A stretch of 64,000 nt of DNA, taken from Omphiscola glabra (lineage: Eukaryota > Mollusca > Gastropoda > Lymnaeidae). Below are positions 32,810 through 44,690 of this stretch, piece after piece. The number at the start of each line of letters is the position of its first letter. The first letter of the stretch is position 1. The notes under the pieces are model-generated. The model did not search any database. It was given only the letters and a program-made list of their open reading frames with translations, and had not been told where the DNA came from. The stretch lies in contig OZ024797.1 in assembly GCA_964017045.1 (NCBI GenBank), positions 19,003,307 to 19,067,306 on the forward strand, written 5' to 3'. The position numbers were made by a program, and so were the translations under genes.

Positions 32810-33965
32810 GTTCTTCGGCGAACAAGGCAAATGAAAATACGACAAGGAACAGAGCTGTTAAAAAAAAATCAACTTAGGATAACTCCTTTGTTGTTGCCGG
32901 AAGGAGGATTACAGGAAGTGAAAGAATATAAATATTGATACTGTAAAAAAATAAGGTCCAGAATCTTAACGAACCAAAATATTTAGGGATGCATAAAAAT
33001 CTAAGCAATAAAATGAAATACGTGGAAATTGAGAAACATCAGTAGAAGAGTATTTGATAAATACCATAAGGAGATATGATTCCGAAAAGCTGAATCAATT
33101 TTTTTTTCCATTTTAAATCTCTCTGGTGTGTCGTTACAGGAAAAAATCAGTGAGAAGATTAGCAGATAGGTTCACTGAACATCTTCAAGGATGTCGAACA
33201 AGGTAAACTTTCCCCAGTCTCTCCACATTTCAACAGAGGGGAACATAAACGGTGCATTAGATGTATCCGTCACGGCTCTGAATTTATACATGGCATGAAT
33301 ACACCAATAAATATTTATGCCGACTTCACGTGTGCTAATTGCAGAAGCGATTATGGGTGAAATAGACACGTGATGAGAAAGAGAGAGTGGGGGGGGGGGG
33401 AATCATAACACATAAAAGGGGAGAGACGATCTATGCGTCTAAATAAAATGGCGCCCGTTATCGTCCATACCGTTCCCACACAATCGATGGATCATGGCCA
33501 TGTCTTTGATTTATGGCCGGACAAACTGCTACTCAACATTTAATGGCGCTAATAGGTCAGCGGATCCTCGCCGCCACGTTCACGCTTTACAGCACCACGT
33601 GACCTTTTTGGATTAGTCTCCTTATTAGGAAATATGAGGATAATCTATGGTCAAGATTGGGAAGGGGTTCATAGGGTCGACGGGGCAGTGACGTAGCTAG
33701 GGTAGGTCCCGCATAGGGCGGGTCGAGACTCTTTCCGCCCCTTTCGTGTACAAACTCTTCAGTTCGTCGAAAATGGCGCCCCTCCATACAAAGAAAAAAG
33801 TGCAGCCCGGAGTGGACAATCTCTCTGAGCAACCCCCTCCCCCCTTTGCTTTTCACCACTGGGTTAAGATAAGGATTTTTAAATGGTGTGGGGGTGTGTC
33901 CATCCCAAAGGTATCGGTCAAGATAAGTTAAACCATAAAAGATATACGTTCTTATACTTATATCA
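32810..33965. other. Unique spacer
   Basis: No gene recognised. The half-site CAGTGACGTAGCTAGGGT at about 33687 resembles a hAT MITE end but has no partner nearby. A GC-balanced stretch (33430-33600) contains several TTATGGCC and ATGGCGC words. Poly-G near 33390-33401. Confidence 0.4.
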
Positions 33966-34310
33966 CAATGGGTATCATATATCATACAAGATGTCTTATA
34001 TCATATAAGGTATCTATATTATACAAGGCGATTTATATCATGCAAGGTATCTTATATCATGCAGGGTGTCTTATATCATATAAGATGTCTTATATCATAC
34101 AAGATGTCTTATATCATACAAAATGTCTTATACCCGGTATCACAAAAGGTGTTTTATATCACACAAGGTGTCTTATATATACAAGGTGTCTTATATCATG
34201 CAAGGTGTCTTATATCATGCACGGTGTCTTATATCATGCAAGGTGTCTTATATCATACAAGATATCTTATATCATACAAGGGATCTTAAATCATGCAAGA
34301 TATATCATAG
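33966..34310. repeat. 19-bp degenerate minisatellite CAAGATGTCTTATATCATA
   Basis: About 17 imperfect copies, with GGTGTC/GATGTC and ATACAAG/ATGCAAG variants. Both frames shown by translation are artefacts. Confidence 0.85.
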
Positions 34311-34587
34311 AACACTGCTCATCAACGTTGTCAATTTATTTTTCTAGGGTGGGAAAAGGATTTTGGGAGGGGTGTGTGGTTTAAAGATTTTATGAAAATA
34401 ACAATAGCTTTTTTTTCTTATCTAATAAAAGAGAAGGGGCCACGGAGGTAAATGAAAAATTCAAGATGGCCACAAGTGAAAAGAGATTTAGAGCCACTGT
34501 CTTGGATCACACTCGCATATTCTAAATACTTGTATTTTTCAATACAATTTCAGTTTTTTGTTGTTGTTTTATTTTTCTGTTATGAAA

Positions 34588-34832
34588 GCTACGATACTTG
34601 TCTGATTTCACCGAATGTAGTCGTTCTTTTGTCTGATTTCACCGAATGTAGGCATTCTTTTGTCTGATTTCACCGAATGTAGGCGTTCTTTTGTCTGATT
34701 TTACCGAATGTAGACGTTCTTTTGTCTGATTTCACCGAATGTAGACGTTCTTTTGTCTGATTTCACCGAATGTAGACGTTCTTTTGTCTGATTTCACCGA
34801 ATGTAGGCGTTCTTTTGTCTGATTTCACCGAA
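34588..34832. repeat. 31-bp minisatellite (about 8 copies)
   Basis: Unit with CTTTTGTCTGATTTCACCGA and ATGTAGGCGTT. Confidence 0.93.
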
Positions 34833-34852
34833 TTAATCGCACAATTGTGGTG

Positions 34853-34925
34853 CGGAAATTTGCTACTGGTGAGGTTTGAACCCAATACGTCCTCGCCAAT
34901 GTTTCTTACAAGCTATCTAGGCCAA
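34853..34925 (-). repeat. tRNA-like (A/B box) fragment, possible SINE piece
   Basis: Seen on the minus strand: TAGATAGCTTGTAAGAAAC, then about 20 bp, then GGGTTCAAACC. Known: these resemble pol III A and B boxes at tRNA spacing. No cloverleaf closes, so this is at best a SINE or tRNA-derived fragment. Confidence 0.35.
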
Positions 34926-34935
34926 CCTGATATCA

Positions 34936-35094
34936 CAGACCTGTTTACTCTTACGATTTTCGCGTACAATGTACGATTTTGAGGTGTAGACATGATATAT
35001 ACTGTATGTTTATGTTTTTACTAGTAAGATAAGGTATTGAACGATTTTCTGTCGATATTGTACGATTTTAAGAGTTTGAGGGTAAACAGGTCTG
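34936..35094. mobile_element. 159-bp element with CAGACCTGTTTAC inverted ends
   Basis: Seen: left CAGACCTGTTTACTCTTACG and right GAGGGTAAACAGGTCTG. The inside repeats TACGATTTT three times. No clear 8-bp duplication. A second copy begins at 63965, which supports a dispersed family. hAT-like by its CAG end, otherwise unassigned. Confidence 0.75.
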
Positions 35095-36670
35095 CTTGTA
35101 ATCAGCAGTCGTGCGACTAATAAGCACACACTAAAAAACTTTCAAACCAGCCCGGCACTTAACTAGCAGGCAATTGGTGAAAGGTTACCGCAACAATAAA
35201 CATTGTTTGCTGACGACCTTTGACCCCATTGCGCCGACGACATAGCCACCTGGCACGGGTAAATGGTGAATGGTAATTAAGCAATAAGCGTACCCCCAAA
35301 AGGTGATTACCCTGAAAATTGCAGAAAATTACAGCAGCGGTGTGAAGTTGTCGGCAACTCCATGTCCAACTAGTGAACAGATCAAGTTTATTTGCACATA
35401 TCATCAAAACTTGTTTAAAAAATCTCTCATATATATATATATATTGCGTCTGGTGTGGCTGCTTCCTCATCACAAACGGCCCTGCCCCAACTCGAAATGT
35501 TTTACATTAATAGTACTATTTAGTGGGGGGGGGGGGAGAACTGCCAAGCCATGCATGGCTGTATGCCTATTTCTCAAAATACCCTGGACCCGGTTTAAAA
35601 AAACTGCAACCGGTTAAGACATAGTAATATTTATATATATATATATATATATTCCTTGAGGGAAATATGACAGAGAAGAAGAGGCGAAGTTTCCGGAAAA
35701 CCTGGCAAGTTGAAGTGAACGTGCGTGCGGCAAACATCACCACTCCATACGTCAATAAGAGATGTCATGGCGGATGTTCGGTGGTGTGTGGATCTGGAGA
35801 TATTAATGAGCGGAGCGAAACAACAACCATGACCTTCGGCGTCTCTCGTCCCTGGCAGGTTGGCGTAAGGGAGGACGAACCGTCACACGTAGAAGATTAG
35901 GGAGCAACGGGGAATTACGTGGATTAGAAACGACTAACGATAAGCTCTGGATTAACCTTTCATAATATTTTTTGAAAGTTTGAAGACTTTGATCCTTTTC
36001 TTTTTAACTAAAGCAAAACTTGAAATTTGAAACGTTTTATTCGTCTTTCTCTTTTTGTCATGTCCTACGAATTCCTTTTAAAATATTACTTTAAAACTAT
36101 TTGAAGAACTTTAGTGCTAAAAGTTCTTAACTCACAAAATACACATTTTGAGAAAATCAATTTCAAATATTATTTTTGTCTATAAAATGTGAACATTTTC
36201 ATATTTTGTCTCGCATAATTAAGGGACTTATGCACATTTTAATGTTTTCACATTTCTGCAGTACATTTTGCTAGACCGGATAAAGAAAGGTCACAGTTTA
36301 GATTCATATTGACAAAAATGTGACCTAAGTACTTTTAGCACTAGGGTCTTCAATTTGAGATAATTTAAATTTTAGCAACTTATTTCTTTTTGAACATCTT
36401 AAATATTTCTTTGGCTAATTAAAAAAAAAAAAATAATAACATTCATGTATTTAATTAATTTCAAAATTTTAACATTATTTTTTTTACACCCGTCCATGCT
36501 CGACAGGTCATATTGAAAGAATGCCGGACTGTACAGTGTTAAGTACCGTTGTAATAGAGAGAATTTAATCTCTTATTTGACAATGTGGCTCGTTGAAAGA
36601 ACAGCACACAACAAAAGTACGCTAACGTAATACAGAAAACGATACCCAAACTAGGGCTTATTACAATTAA
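35095..36670. other. Unique spacer
   Basis: (TA)n runs near 35430 and 35635, poly-G near 35524-35537, then AT-rich DNA from 35940. Frames at 35303-35617 and 35667-35900 match nothing known to me. Confidence 0.4.
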
Positions 36671-36679
36671 TAATTTTAT

Positions 36680-37117
36680 TCGGGTAGCCGAGTGGTCTAA
36701 ACTGAGCAAATCTCAAGCTGATAGTCAGGAGTCCAATCCCCGCCAAAGCCCAGTCAAGCAAAAACACCACCAGCACCCCGGGTGGATGGGACTCGTTAAC
36801 CCTGGACGGCAACTCATCTAAGAGAAGGCAACTCTGAATTCAAACCCGGAGATGGAGTCCCGATAGGCGGATAACATTGATACAATGAAACATTCCGGCA
36901 ACTCTTGCGACGCCACTGGTGCCAAGCTGTATCATCCACATGATGTTCCCTTGGGGTCATCCAGCGGCGTGGAGAGAGGCGATTTGCTGTTGGGAACCAG
37001 CTAATAATCCTATAAGAATAGTCCCAGGCCTTGTGGATTTCGTCCTGCGAATTCCATACCATCGTCACGTTGTGACGGACGGATGCCAGCAAAAAAAAAA
37101 TTAAAAAAAAAAATATT
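36680..37117 (+). mobile_element. tRNA-derived SINE with poly-A tail
   Basis: Seen: GGGTAGCCGAGTGGTCTAAA (A box TAGCCGAGTGG, 36685-36695), then GGAGTCCAATCC (B-box-like, about 36728), an about 350-bp body rich in CGGCAACTC and CCGGAGATGG phrases, and an A-rich 3' end (37090-37117). Known: tRNA-Leu/Ser-type heads with the 'GTAGCCGAGTGG' A box are found in tRNA-derived SINEs. The body does not match a family I can name. Target duplications are unclear because both flanks are AT-rich. Confidence 0.7.
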
Positions 37118-37219
37118 TTTTTTATTGACTTAATTAAAAATTACAAAATCAAAAACAAATAAAAACTAAAGCTATTGCCTTACAGAAGAATGATGACTTT
37201 TACCGGTACAATGTTCTAT

Positions 37220-37815
37220 ATATATTGAAGAGGGTATGATGTTGAGGAGGATATGATGTTGAAGAGAATATGATGTTGAAGAGGATATGATGTTGAAGAG
37301 GATATGATGTTGAAGAGGATATGATGTTGATAAGGAAATTATGTTGAAGAGGGTATAATGTTGAAGAGGGTATGATGTTGAAGAGTGTACGATGTTGAAG
37401 AGGATATGATGTTGAAGAGGATATGATGTTGAAGAGGATATGATGTTGAAGAGGATATGATGTTGAAGAGGATATGATGTTGAAAAGAATATGATGTTGA
37501 AGAGGATATGATGTTGAAGAGTATATGATGTTGAAGAGGATATGATGTTGAACAGGATATGATGTTGAAGAGGATATGATGTTGAAGAGGATATGATGTT
37601 GAAGAGGATATGATGTTGAAGATGGTATGATGTTAAAGATGGTATGATGTTGAAGAGGGTATGATGTTGAAGAGGGTATGATGTTGAAGAGGGTATGATG
37701 TTGAAGAGGATATGATGTATGTTGAAGAGGATATGATGTTGAAGAGGATATGATGTTGAAGAGGATATGATGTTGAAGAGGATATGATGTTGAAGAGGAT
37801 ATGATGTTGAAGAAG
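37220..37815. repeat. 17-bp minisatellite GATATGATGTTGAAGAG (about 35 copies)
   Basis: Tandem copies with GGTATGATG variants clustered at 37340-37390 and 37620-37700, and one unit extended by ATGT at about 37708. It starts about 100 bp after the SINE tail. Long minus-strand frames here (F-N-I-I-S-S-S-T-S-Y repeats) are artefacts. Confidence 0.95.
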
Positions 37816-38223
37816 GAACATACAGACACACTTTATTTATTAATAAACAGATCGTTGTCTCGTATCCTAATAGCAAATCTCTATCAGTTCATCTCTCTCC
37901 GCTCTTCTCTCTAGGCGTATATATATATAGTCTGTTTCAGAGACATTTCTAGAAATGGGTTCTGCCTTGAATAAGTTCCTCGAGACTCGTCTATTATATT
38001 CTAACGATTTCTACTTTTACAAACTATAGACTATATAATTTATTTGCAACCAAGATCAAGGATGACAATTGTAATTAAACCACGCCCATTTGTTGCCAAC
38101 ATTGGGGGTCAGCTAAAGTTCATGCACGGGGAAATATGAAGTCAACAAGACGCTTGTATTCCTATATAACAAGTGCAACAATAGTGATCTACAGGCAGAA
38201 ACCTATGGACAGACGGCTTTACC

Positions 38224-38364
38224 GGTCGACCAAGACTGAGATGGACCGAAGATGCAGAGAGGACTTACACCAGTTGTGGGGTTGACGAATGGAGGCGGAA
38301 AGCCATGGATCGTTCCGAATGGAAGAATGTGGTGGAGCAGGCCAGGGCCGTACATGATCTGTAG
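38224..38364 (+). pseudogene. 3' end of an endonuclease-type LINE ORF (5' truncated)
   Basis: Seen: the plus strand reads GRPRLRWTEDAERTY, then SCGVDEWRRKAMDRSEWK, then VVEQARAVHDL and TAG. Known: 'GRPR.RW.DDVE.DL...GV..WR.KA.DR..WR..V..A...HGL-stop' is the C-terminal signature of RTE-like and related non-LTR retrotransposons. The fragment stops just before a GATGATGATGCTC tail. The 5' part is missing. It is related to the tail at 44540-44685. Confidence 0.85.
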
Positions 38365-38379
38365 CGCCACTGATGATGA

Positions 38380-39530
38380 TGCTCGATATCGTGCGCCTGC
38401 TAGTGGAAGTGATTGAATCAGGCGATCTATTTCTGTTATACATTTCCAAGAAAACTTTCGGCTGATAGTGAAGTGCCAGCATGCCGTACGTAGGGCGCTC
38501 TCAACCCGGGTAAATATTTTTCCACACTTTGACAAGAACAACATGCAGTGACAAAAACATGTTCCGCATGTCGGAAAGATGTCAATGAGAGTTTCAAAAA
38601 GAGTCTTCGGGTGTTCTCAAACAGGATCATAACACATCCTTCTTTGGAGTGGATTCTGCATTGTCACCGCGGACAAAGTATTTTGAGAGGACTTTACTGC
38701 TACGACTCCTTTCCAGAACATGAAAGGGTAAAAAATATTGAAAATTTCGGTTAATGAAGAGAGTTATAAGTGTGGAATCTACATGCCATCATTCAAAGAC
38801 AATGTTATGAAGGATGACGTGTTTTGATACACGATTAGCCCGCCTTCCACGTGCATGACCTCTTTTCAGTCAAAGCCGTGTTGGGGGCGGCTAGAAAAAT
38901 ATCACTTTGTTGACATTTTAGGTACTATAGTCCGTTTCTGTCGAACATGATAGAATGATCTCGAGAATGCGGGAATCAGTAAGACTGCGTATTCCATTTC
39001 GAGAATGATCATCTGAAACTGTTTATAAAAGGGTTAAGATTAAATGACAAGAATTTTTCCTTTCCTTTACCACGAGATGTGCTGTGTCATTATTCAATAC
39101 TTTGTGGTGTGTAGCTTTTTCTATTTCCTCGTACCATTTTGTGCTCATTGTATTTTTATATACAGTACCGGTACCAGCAAATCTGTAAGTTTATAATTTT
39201 AATCATATTTCTCTTGATGTTATTATTTAATTGAAGTTCACAAATTAAAAAGTTATTAATTGTAATTAGCTCTGGCCTTGATTGTCGTTTTATTTGTTAT
39301 TATTTTTTAAACTTGAGTTTGATATCGTCCTTTATTATGGACTGTTTCTAGAATGAGCCATAGACTAAAATTAAGAGATTAAATTCTCCATTTATAACGG
39401 TCCGTAATAGACAACATAAGACATTTAAAGTGTCGGCTGTTTTCCTATCAGCACAGCGACAGATACGACCCAATACAGATATTCACTTTGGCAGATACCC
39501 ATATTGACATATATACACAGCGATCCATAT
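38380..39530. other. Unique spacer
   Basis: No gene recognised. AT-rich from 39100 onward. Confidence 0.4.
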
Positions 39531-39803
39531 GGGAGAAGAGAGAAAGAAAAGAATGAGTAGAACAGAGAGTGAGAAAGAGAGAGAGAAAGAGAGAGAGAGT
39601 GAGTGAGTAGGACAGAGAGTGAGAAAGAGAGAGAGGGAGTGGTTGCGTAGGACAGAGAGTGAGAAAGAGAGAGAAAGGGGAGAAAGAGAGAGAAAGATAG
39701 AGAGAGTGAGTAAGTAGGACAGAGAGTGAGATGGAGAGAGAAAGAGAGAGTGAGTGAGTAGGACAGAGAGTGAGAAAGAGAGAGTATGAGTGAGTAGGAC
39801 AGA
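39530..39803. repeat. Purine-rich AGAGAGTGAG/GTAGGAC repeat, left block
   Basis: Seen: AGTAGGACAGAGAGTGAGAA alternating with (AG)n. The same repeat resumes at 40527, so an insertion splits it. Polypurine character may favour triplex or H-DNA structure. Confidence 0.88.
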
Positions 39804-40526
39804 GCCTTCCCGGGGTTCCGGTTGACAAGTCTGTTGTGGCTTGCCGATTTGGAAGCGTTGGCCACCGACCCCCTCGACGCTAACCCGGGAAACATAACCA
39901 CCATTGCGTGTCCCGCGTGGCAGACAAGGACATGCATGGTAACTGCTGGAAATAACGGCTACTACAGGGCTGCCACCTGTGAAACTTCACAGGTGGAGAA
40001 AAGGCAGATACAGGGTAGGGATCATGATTACAAGTTGCCGTTAAAGGATATGAGGTGAGAGGCTGTGGTGGAAGTCTCTGGCCGATGATTCTAAATACGC
40101 AGCCCTGAGAAAGCTGCTCCTAGGCAACCGTTTCGTCCCAGCTACTTCGCGAATTAGTTGCGATGTGGAAACCCACTGTAGAATCCCTCTTAGAGGGCGT
40201 CCGATGCTTTCCCGGGACGGGTGGGTGGAGATATTAGGACGTTAATTTACCGCCCCGGCCCCTAGGAGAGTGGACTGCGAACGTTCTAAACGCAACGTCT
40301 TCGGTCGACCAGACGTCTCCGGGCGGGGAGGGCCTCCGTCGGCAAACCCGATCGAGCGGTTGCTGGCTAGGGCAGTCCACGCCTGGGGGTGTCTCTGGCG
40401 TCCTCCCGCACGGGCCGGCGTTGGGGAAACCCTGCGTCTGTTTTGTGTGGGTGTGCGCCAGGGAGGGCATAAAGAGCTTTAAGCTCGACGGCCCGCTGAC
40501 GCCATCTTTTAATGTGATATTTCAGT
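39804..40526. mobile_element. Unidentified GC-rich insertion (about 0.72 kb) within the purine repeat
   Basis: Seen: non-repetitive, GC-rich sequence abruptly interrupts the AG-rich repeat. The host phrase AGTAGGACAGAG occurs on both sides (39793-39804 and 40526-40537), consistent with but not proof of a target duplication, because the host repeat contains it anyway. Inside is a near-perfect hairpin CCACCTGTGAAACTTCACAG (about 39974). No reverse transcriptase, tRNA head or inverted ends are visible. It may be a retroposed transcript or an unknown element. Confidence 0.55.
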
Positions 40527-40640
40527 AGGACAGAGAGTGAGAAAGAGAGAGAGAGTGAGTGAGTAGGACAGAGAGTGAGAAAGAAAGAGAGAGAGAGTGT
40601 GTGAGAGAGTAGGACAGAGAGTGAGAGAGAGAAATAGTGT
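40527..40640. repeat. Purine-rich AGAGAGTGAG/GTAGGAC repeat, right block
   Basis: Continuation of 39530-39803. Confidence 0.85.
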
Positions 40641-41250
40641 GTGGGGGGGCGTACTTAAATGTGCTTAAATCCAAAACCCGGCGATCTGAAGGGCGGCAGT
40701 GGTCAAGATTTCGGTTTGAAATATTTTAGCAAAGAATTTTTTCTCTACAGCGAATTCAAAAGAAACCCAATGAAAAGAAATGTTTGTTGTTTTTTCCGCT
40801 AACTTTTGTAAGCGTACACGTTCACGACGTGAGACCAAGGCGAGGGCTTGAAGGCTGTGACATTTGGTATCAAGCGTCTAAGCCAGGTGTAGTTAAACCC
40901 GGGATTACGGTAAAGTCATGTGATCATCCCTAACGGTTGGGGGGGGGGGGGTATGGGGGGAGGGGGAGCTTAACCTCATTTAACCAAACATCTCGTCTTG
41001 TCTGAAACATGACACTGCCATGCTCTCATTTAAAGAAGTATTCTAAGACTTCTTTCCTTGGGCGTTTCCGCAATTATGTAGGATGGGGTGGCGGGGTAAG
41101 GTAGGGTGGCGGTGCGGTGGTCCTGGTCAAAATGAGTAGGTGGAAAATAAGTGAAGATTAAGATTTAAATTGTGAAGTGAAAAAATATCAACTTTAAAAA
41201 TTAAAATTTGTGTAATTTTAATTCCAATAATCTGCCGTTGAGTCGTGACG
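40641..41250. other. Unique spacer
   Basis: No gene recognised. Poly-G tracts near 40938-40951 and 40957-40970. Confidence 0.4.
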
Positions 41251-41254
41251 GATA

Positions 41255-41550
41255 GGTGTGTCGGCAAGGTTTCACTGGTGTGTCGGAAAGGTTCACTGGT
41301 GTGTCGGGAAGGTTCACTGGTGTGTCGGAAAGGTTCACATGTGTGTCGGCAAAGTTCACATGTGTGTCGGCAAGGTTCACTGGTGTGTGGGAAAGGTTCA
41401 CTGTTGTGTCGGGAAGGTTCACTGTTGTGTCGGAAGGGTTCACGGGTGTATCGTCAAGTATCCCTGGTGTATCGTAAGGATCCCTGGTGTATCGTCAAGG
41501 ATCCCTGGTGTGTCGGAAAGGTTAACTGCATGGTGTGTCGGAAAGATATA
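41255..41550. repeat. 21-bp minisatellite (about 14 copies)
   Basis: Unit GTGTGTCGGAAAGGTTCACT plus G. The period of 21 keeps three plus frames and one minus frame open (for example C-V-G-K-V-H-W). The right units drift to GTATCGTCAAGGATCCCTG. Confidence 0.93.
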
Positions 41551-41649
41551 TTGTGTTATACAAGTTAATACAAATCGACTTTTCTTAAAAATAGTTTTTT
41601 TTTAGATATTTTACTTACAAAGTACATGGCGTATCATATACTATGACTG

Positions 41650-42475
41650 ATGTAACAAGAGTTCACCATGCTATGTTGTTTAGTTCACCATGATATGTTG
41701 TTTAGTTCACCATGATATGTTGTTTAGTTCACCATGATATGTTGTTTAGTTCACCATGATATGTTGTTTAGTTCACAATGATATGTTGTTTAGTTCACGA
41801 TGATATGTTGTTTAGTTCACCAAGATATGTTGTTTAGTTCACCATGATATGTTGTTAAGTTCACCATGATATGTTGTTTAGTTCACCATGATATGTTGTT
41901 TAGTTCACCATGATATGTTGTTTAGTTCACCATGAAATGTTGTTTAGTTCACCATGATATGTTGTTTAGTTCACAATGATATGTTGTTTAGTTCACCATG
42001 ATATGTTGTTTAGTTCACCATGATATGTTGTTTAGTTCACCATGATATGTTGTTTAGTTCACCATGATATGTTGTTTAGTTCACCATGATATGTTGTTTA
42101 GTTCACCATGATATGTTGTTTAGTTCACCATGATATGTTGTTTAGTTCACCATGATATGTTGTTTAGTTCACCATGATATGTTGTTTAGTTCACCATGAT
42201 ATGTTGTTTAGTTCACCATGATATGTTGTTTAGTTCACAATGATATGTTGTTTAGTTCACCATGATATGTTGTTTAGTTCACCATGATATGTTGTTTAGT
42301 TCACAATGATATGTTGTTTAGTTCACGATGATATGTTGTTTAGTTCACAATGATATGTTGTTTAGTTCACCATGATATGTTGTTTAGTTCACCATGATAT
42401 GTTGTTTAGTTCACCATGATATGTTTTTTAGTTCACAATGATATGTTGTTTAGTTCACAATGATACGTTATTTAG
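41650..42475. repeat. 22-bp minisatellite (about 37 copies)
   Basis: Unit TTCACCATGATATGTTGTTT plus AG. Variants CACAATG and CACGATG occur in the same order near 41775-41805 and 42301-42330, hinting at block duplication. Confidence 0.95.
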
Positions 42476-42479
42476 ACCC

Positions 42480-43082
42480 ATCCCTGCTCACCAAAAAAGA
42501 CTGTGAATGGGGTGTCACAGCCATAAGAGGGGGGGGGGTCAGACACTGATGATGTAAGACTGCGAGGGGCGGGGCATGCTTTGACTCAATGAAAATCCAT
42601 CTCATAACCACGTCTTGTTTGAGTGACTGATGCTACGTCTTGAACGAGTCGGTCTGATATGAAATGCACCGTCACGTTATTCAATCTCGTGAGACACAAT
42701 ATTACCTGTGATTACCATTGTTACCAACCAACCGTAACAAAAATATTCAATTTACGAAACATTATCACGAGAGCACGCCACGGCAGACTGAGCACGTGAC
42801 TTGGTGACTGTTGGTGAAAATGTTACTGTTGATGAAAGGTGGCTGTTGGTAAAGTGGTGACTTGGTGAAATCATGCATAACATGCTCCCCTCCAGAGGGT
42901 AACTTTAAAAGTGACTATTGGTACCCGGGTACCAATACGTGCAGCCATATTTTTATGTTGAGTTCGAAATACTGACCTTACTGCACGTCTGAAAGTTAAC
43001 ACCCCCCCCCCCCCTCAAACCCTCTTCCCAACCACTTCCTTAAGCCCAGAACTGTCATGGTGCTTGACTCTTTGGATGATTG
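42480..43082. other. Unique spacer
   Basis: No gene recognised. Short repeats of TGTTGGTGAAA near 42800-42870. Poly-C near 43003-43015. Confidence 0.4.
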
Positions 43083-43090
43083 GCTACAGA

Positions 43091-43252
43091 CAGGGCCGAC
43101 CCTAACAATTGCGGGGCCCTATGCGAAACGGATTGCGCGGGGCCCATTCTGGGTAGTGGATAAGGATAATAAGTGAAAATTAAAATTTTGTATTAGAAAG
43201 TGCGGGGGCCCACTGCGGCCGCATAGGTTGCAGTGGCCTAAGGCCGGCCCTG
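43091..43252 (+). mobile_element. GGCC-rich hAT MITE, copy 2, perfect 8-bp target duplication
   Basis: Seen: CAGGGCCGACCCTAACAATT ... GGCCTAAGGCCGGCCCTG flanked by GCTACAGA on both sides (43083-43090, 43253-43260). 162 bp. It shares GGATAAGGATAATAAGTGAA with copy 3 at 56363. Non-autonomous hAT. Confidence 0.92.
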
Positions 43253-43574
43253 GCTACAGATATGTCTTGCAGAAGTATAAACGAAAACCGGATATGTCGG
43301 GTCGCAATCTTTTGTCTTGAATGTTAATCTGGTACTGTCAGACCTTCCTCCCGTGAAAGGTTGGAGGGGTGGGGTGTTGCGAGTCATAAAACTGACAGTT
43401 ACGTGTTGATTAGCCGGTAGTATCTCCATTTCGTCAGGCTTGGACGCGTGGTTGATGAGCGTTCCAGTCGGTCCAGTCAAAGATGTTGAGAGGATAGAGG
43501 TAAATGAGAATTTTTTCTTTAAAGATGGAGAGACTCTTGTAAGGCTGAAGAGAATAGAACTACTCGGATCTACT

Positions 43575-43960
43575 TTGTATGATAGTATGTAGTAGTAGAA
43601 TAGTATGTAGTAGTAGAATAGTATGTAGTAGTAGAATAGTATGTAGTAGTAGTAGAATAGTCTAGTCTTTAGTAGAAAAACCGTCTAGTACATAGTAGTA
43701 GAATATTCTGTGGTAGTAAAGAATTCTATTTTAGTAGAATAGTCTAGTCTATAGTAGAAGAACCGCCTAGAACATAGTAGAATATTTTGTGGTAGTAGAG
43801 AATTTTTATTCTATATTAGTAGAATAGTATATTCTATAGTAGAAGAACCGCATAGAACATAGTAGAATATTTTGTGGTAGCAGAGAATTCTATATTAGTA
43901 GAATAGTCCAGTCTATTATAGTAGAATAGTCTCTACTATTGGAATAATCTCTACTGGTAG
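43575..43960. repeat. Degenerate GTAGTAGAATAGT repeat
   Basis: Seen: short GTAGTAGAATAGTAT repeats grading into a longer about 115-bp unit (AGAACCGCCTAGAACATAGT, TATTTTGTGGTAGTAGAGAA) present about three times. Confidence 0.8.
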
Positions 43961-44104
43961 AGTTCTGTGTAAGTTAAACATCAATGAAGAATAATAACAT
44001 ATGTAGAATGTTTTGTACATTTAAGCATTGGAATTTAAGAACAGAAATACGTTTTAAGAATATGATATAAATGTTTATATATTTTTAAGCAATACTTCAT
44101 TTAC

Positions 44105-44690
44105 TTTTGTGCAATAAGTCTCGTGCGGAGATACTGACCTTCCTTCGAGCGCCTCCCCAGGGGGCGTGATAGGAGAAAGCCCACCAGATATGGCGTGTAC
44201 GGGGGGAAATAAAATACCCGGGGCGGACCAAAATCAGAACCTACTGCCTTGTGGGAAGTGGAGGGATCCACAAATGCTAGGGAACCTTACCCGAAAATTA
44301 AAGCAGCTACCTAGAAATCTGTAAGGGACAGCTCCCCAGATGGTTGTGCACAGGGCTAACAACCTGACCATGTAAAAAATGTTACGAAAGTCAATCTACA
44401 AAATAAAACCCAGGCTGATACCAAAGGAAATCGACCTATGACCTATGCCTGGATATGGACATGATTTTTGGATTGCGACCTGGAATCTTCTAAGCCTGTT
44501 TAGAGCAGGAGCCTTAGCCAATCTAGGAAATCAACTGATTCTAATCAAAGGAAGACCTAGGCTTAGATGGATGGATGATGTGGAAAAAGATCTGTGAATA
44601 CGAAGCATTGGAAAGAAAAGCATTAGTTAGGTCTGAGTGGAAGGAAGTGGGGAGGCAGGCCAACGCCCTACATGGGCTGTAGCGTCACAG
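44105..44690 (+). mobile_element. Internally deleted endonuclease-type LINE
   Basis: Seen: leader sequence, then an in-frame stretch from 44472 that starts IATWNLLSLFRAGALANLGN and passes directly into GRPRLRWMDDVEKDL and a stop at 44595. A shifted frame continues as LVRSEWKEVGRQAN-ALHGL and TAG (about 44681). Known: 'IATWNVR.L..AG.L..L' begins the apurinic endonuclease domain of non-LTR elements, while 'GRPR.RW.DDVE.DL ... HGL-stop' is the extreme C-terminus. Everything between (endonuclease core and RT) is gone. The EN-to-tail junction is in frame, so this looks like a deletion derivative rather than decay. Confidence 0.82.

Noticed and set aside
33687..33985. Another CAGTGACGTAGC hAT MITE
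   Set aside because: Only one end was found; no matching right end or target duplication.
34853..34925. Functional tRNA gene on the minus strand
   Set aside because: A- and B-box-like words are present but acceptor and anticodon stems cannot be paired, so only a possible SINE fragment is listed.
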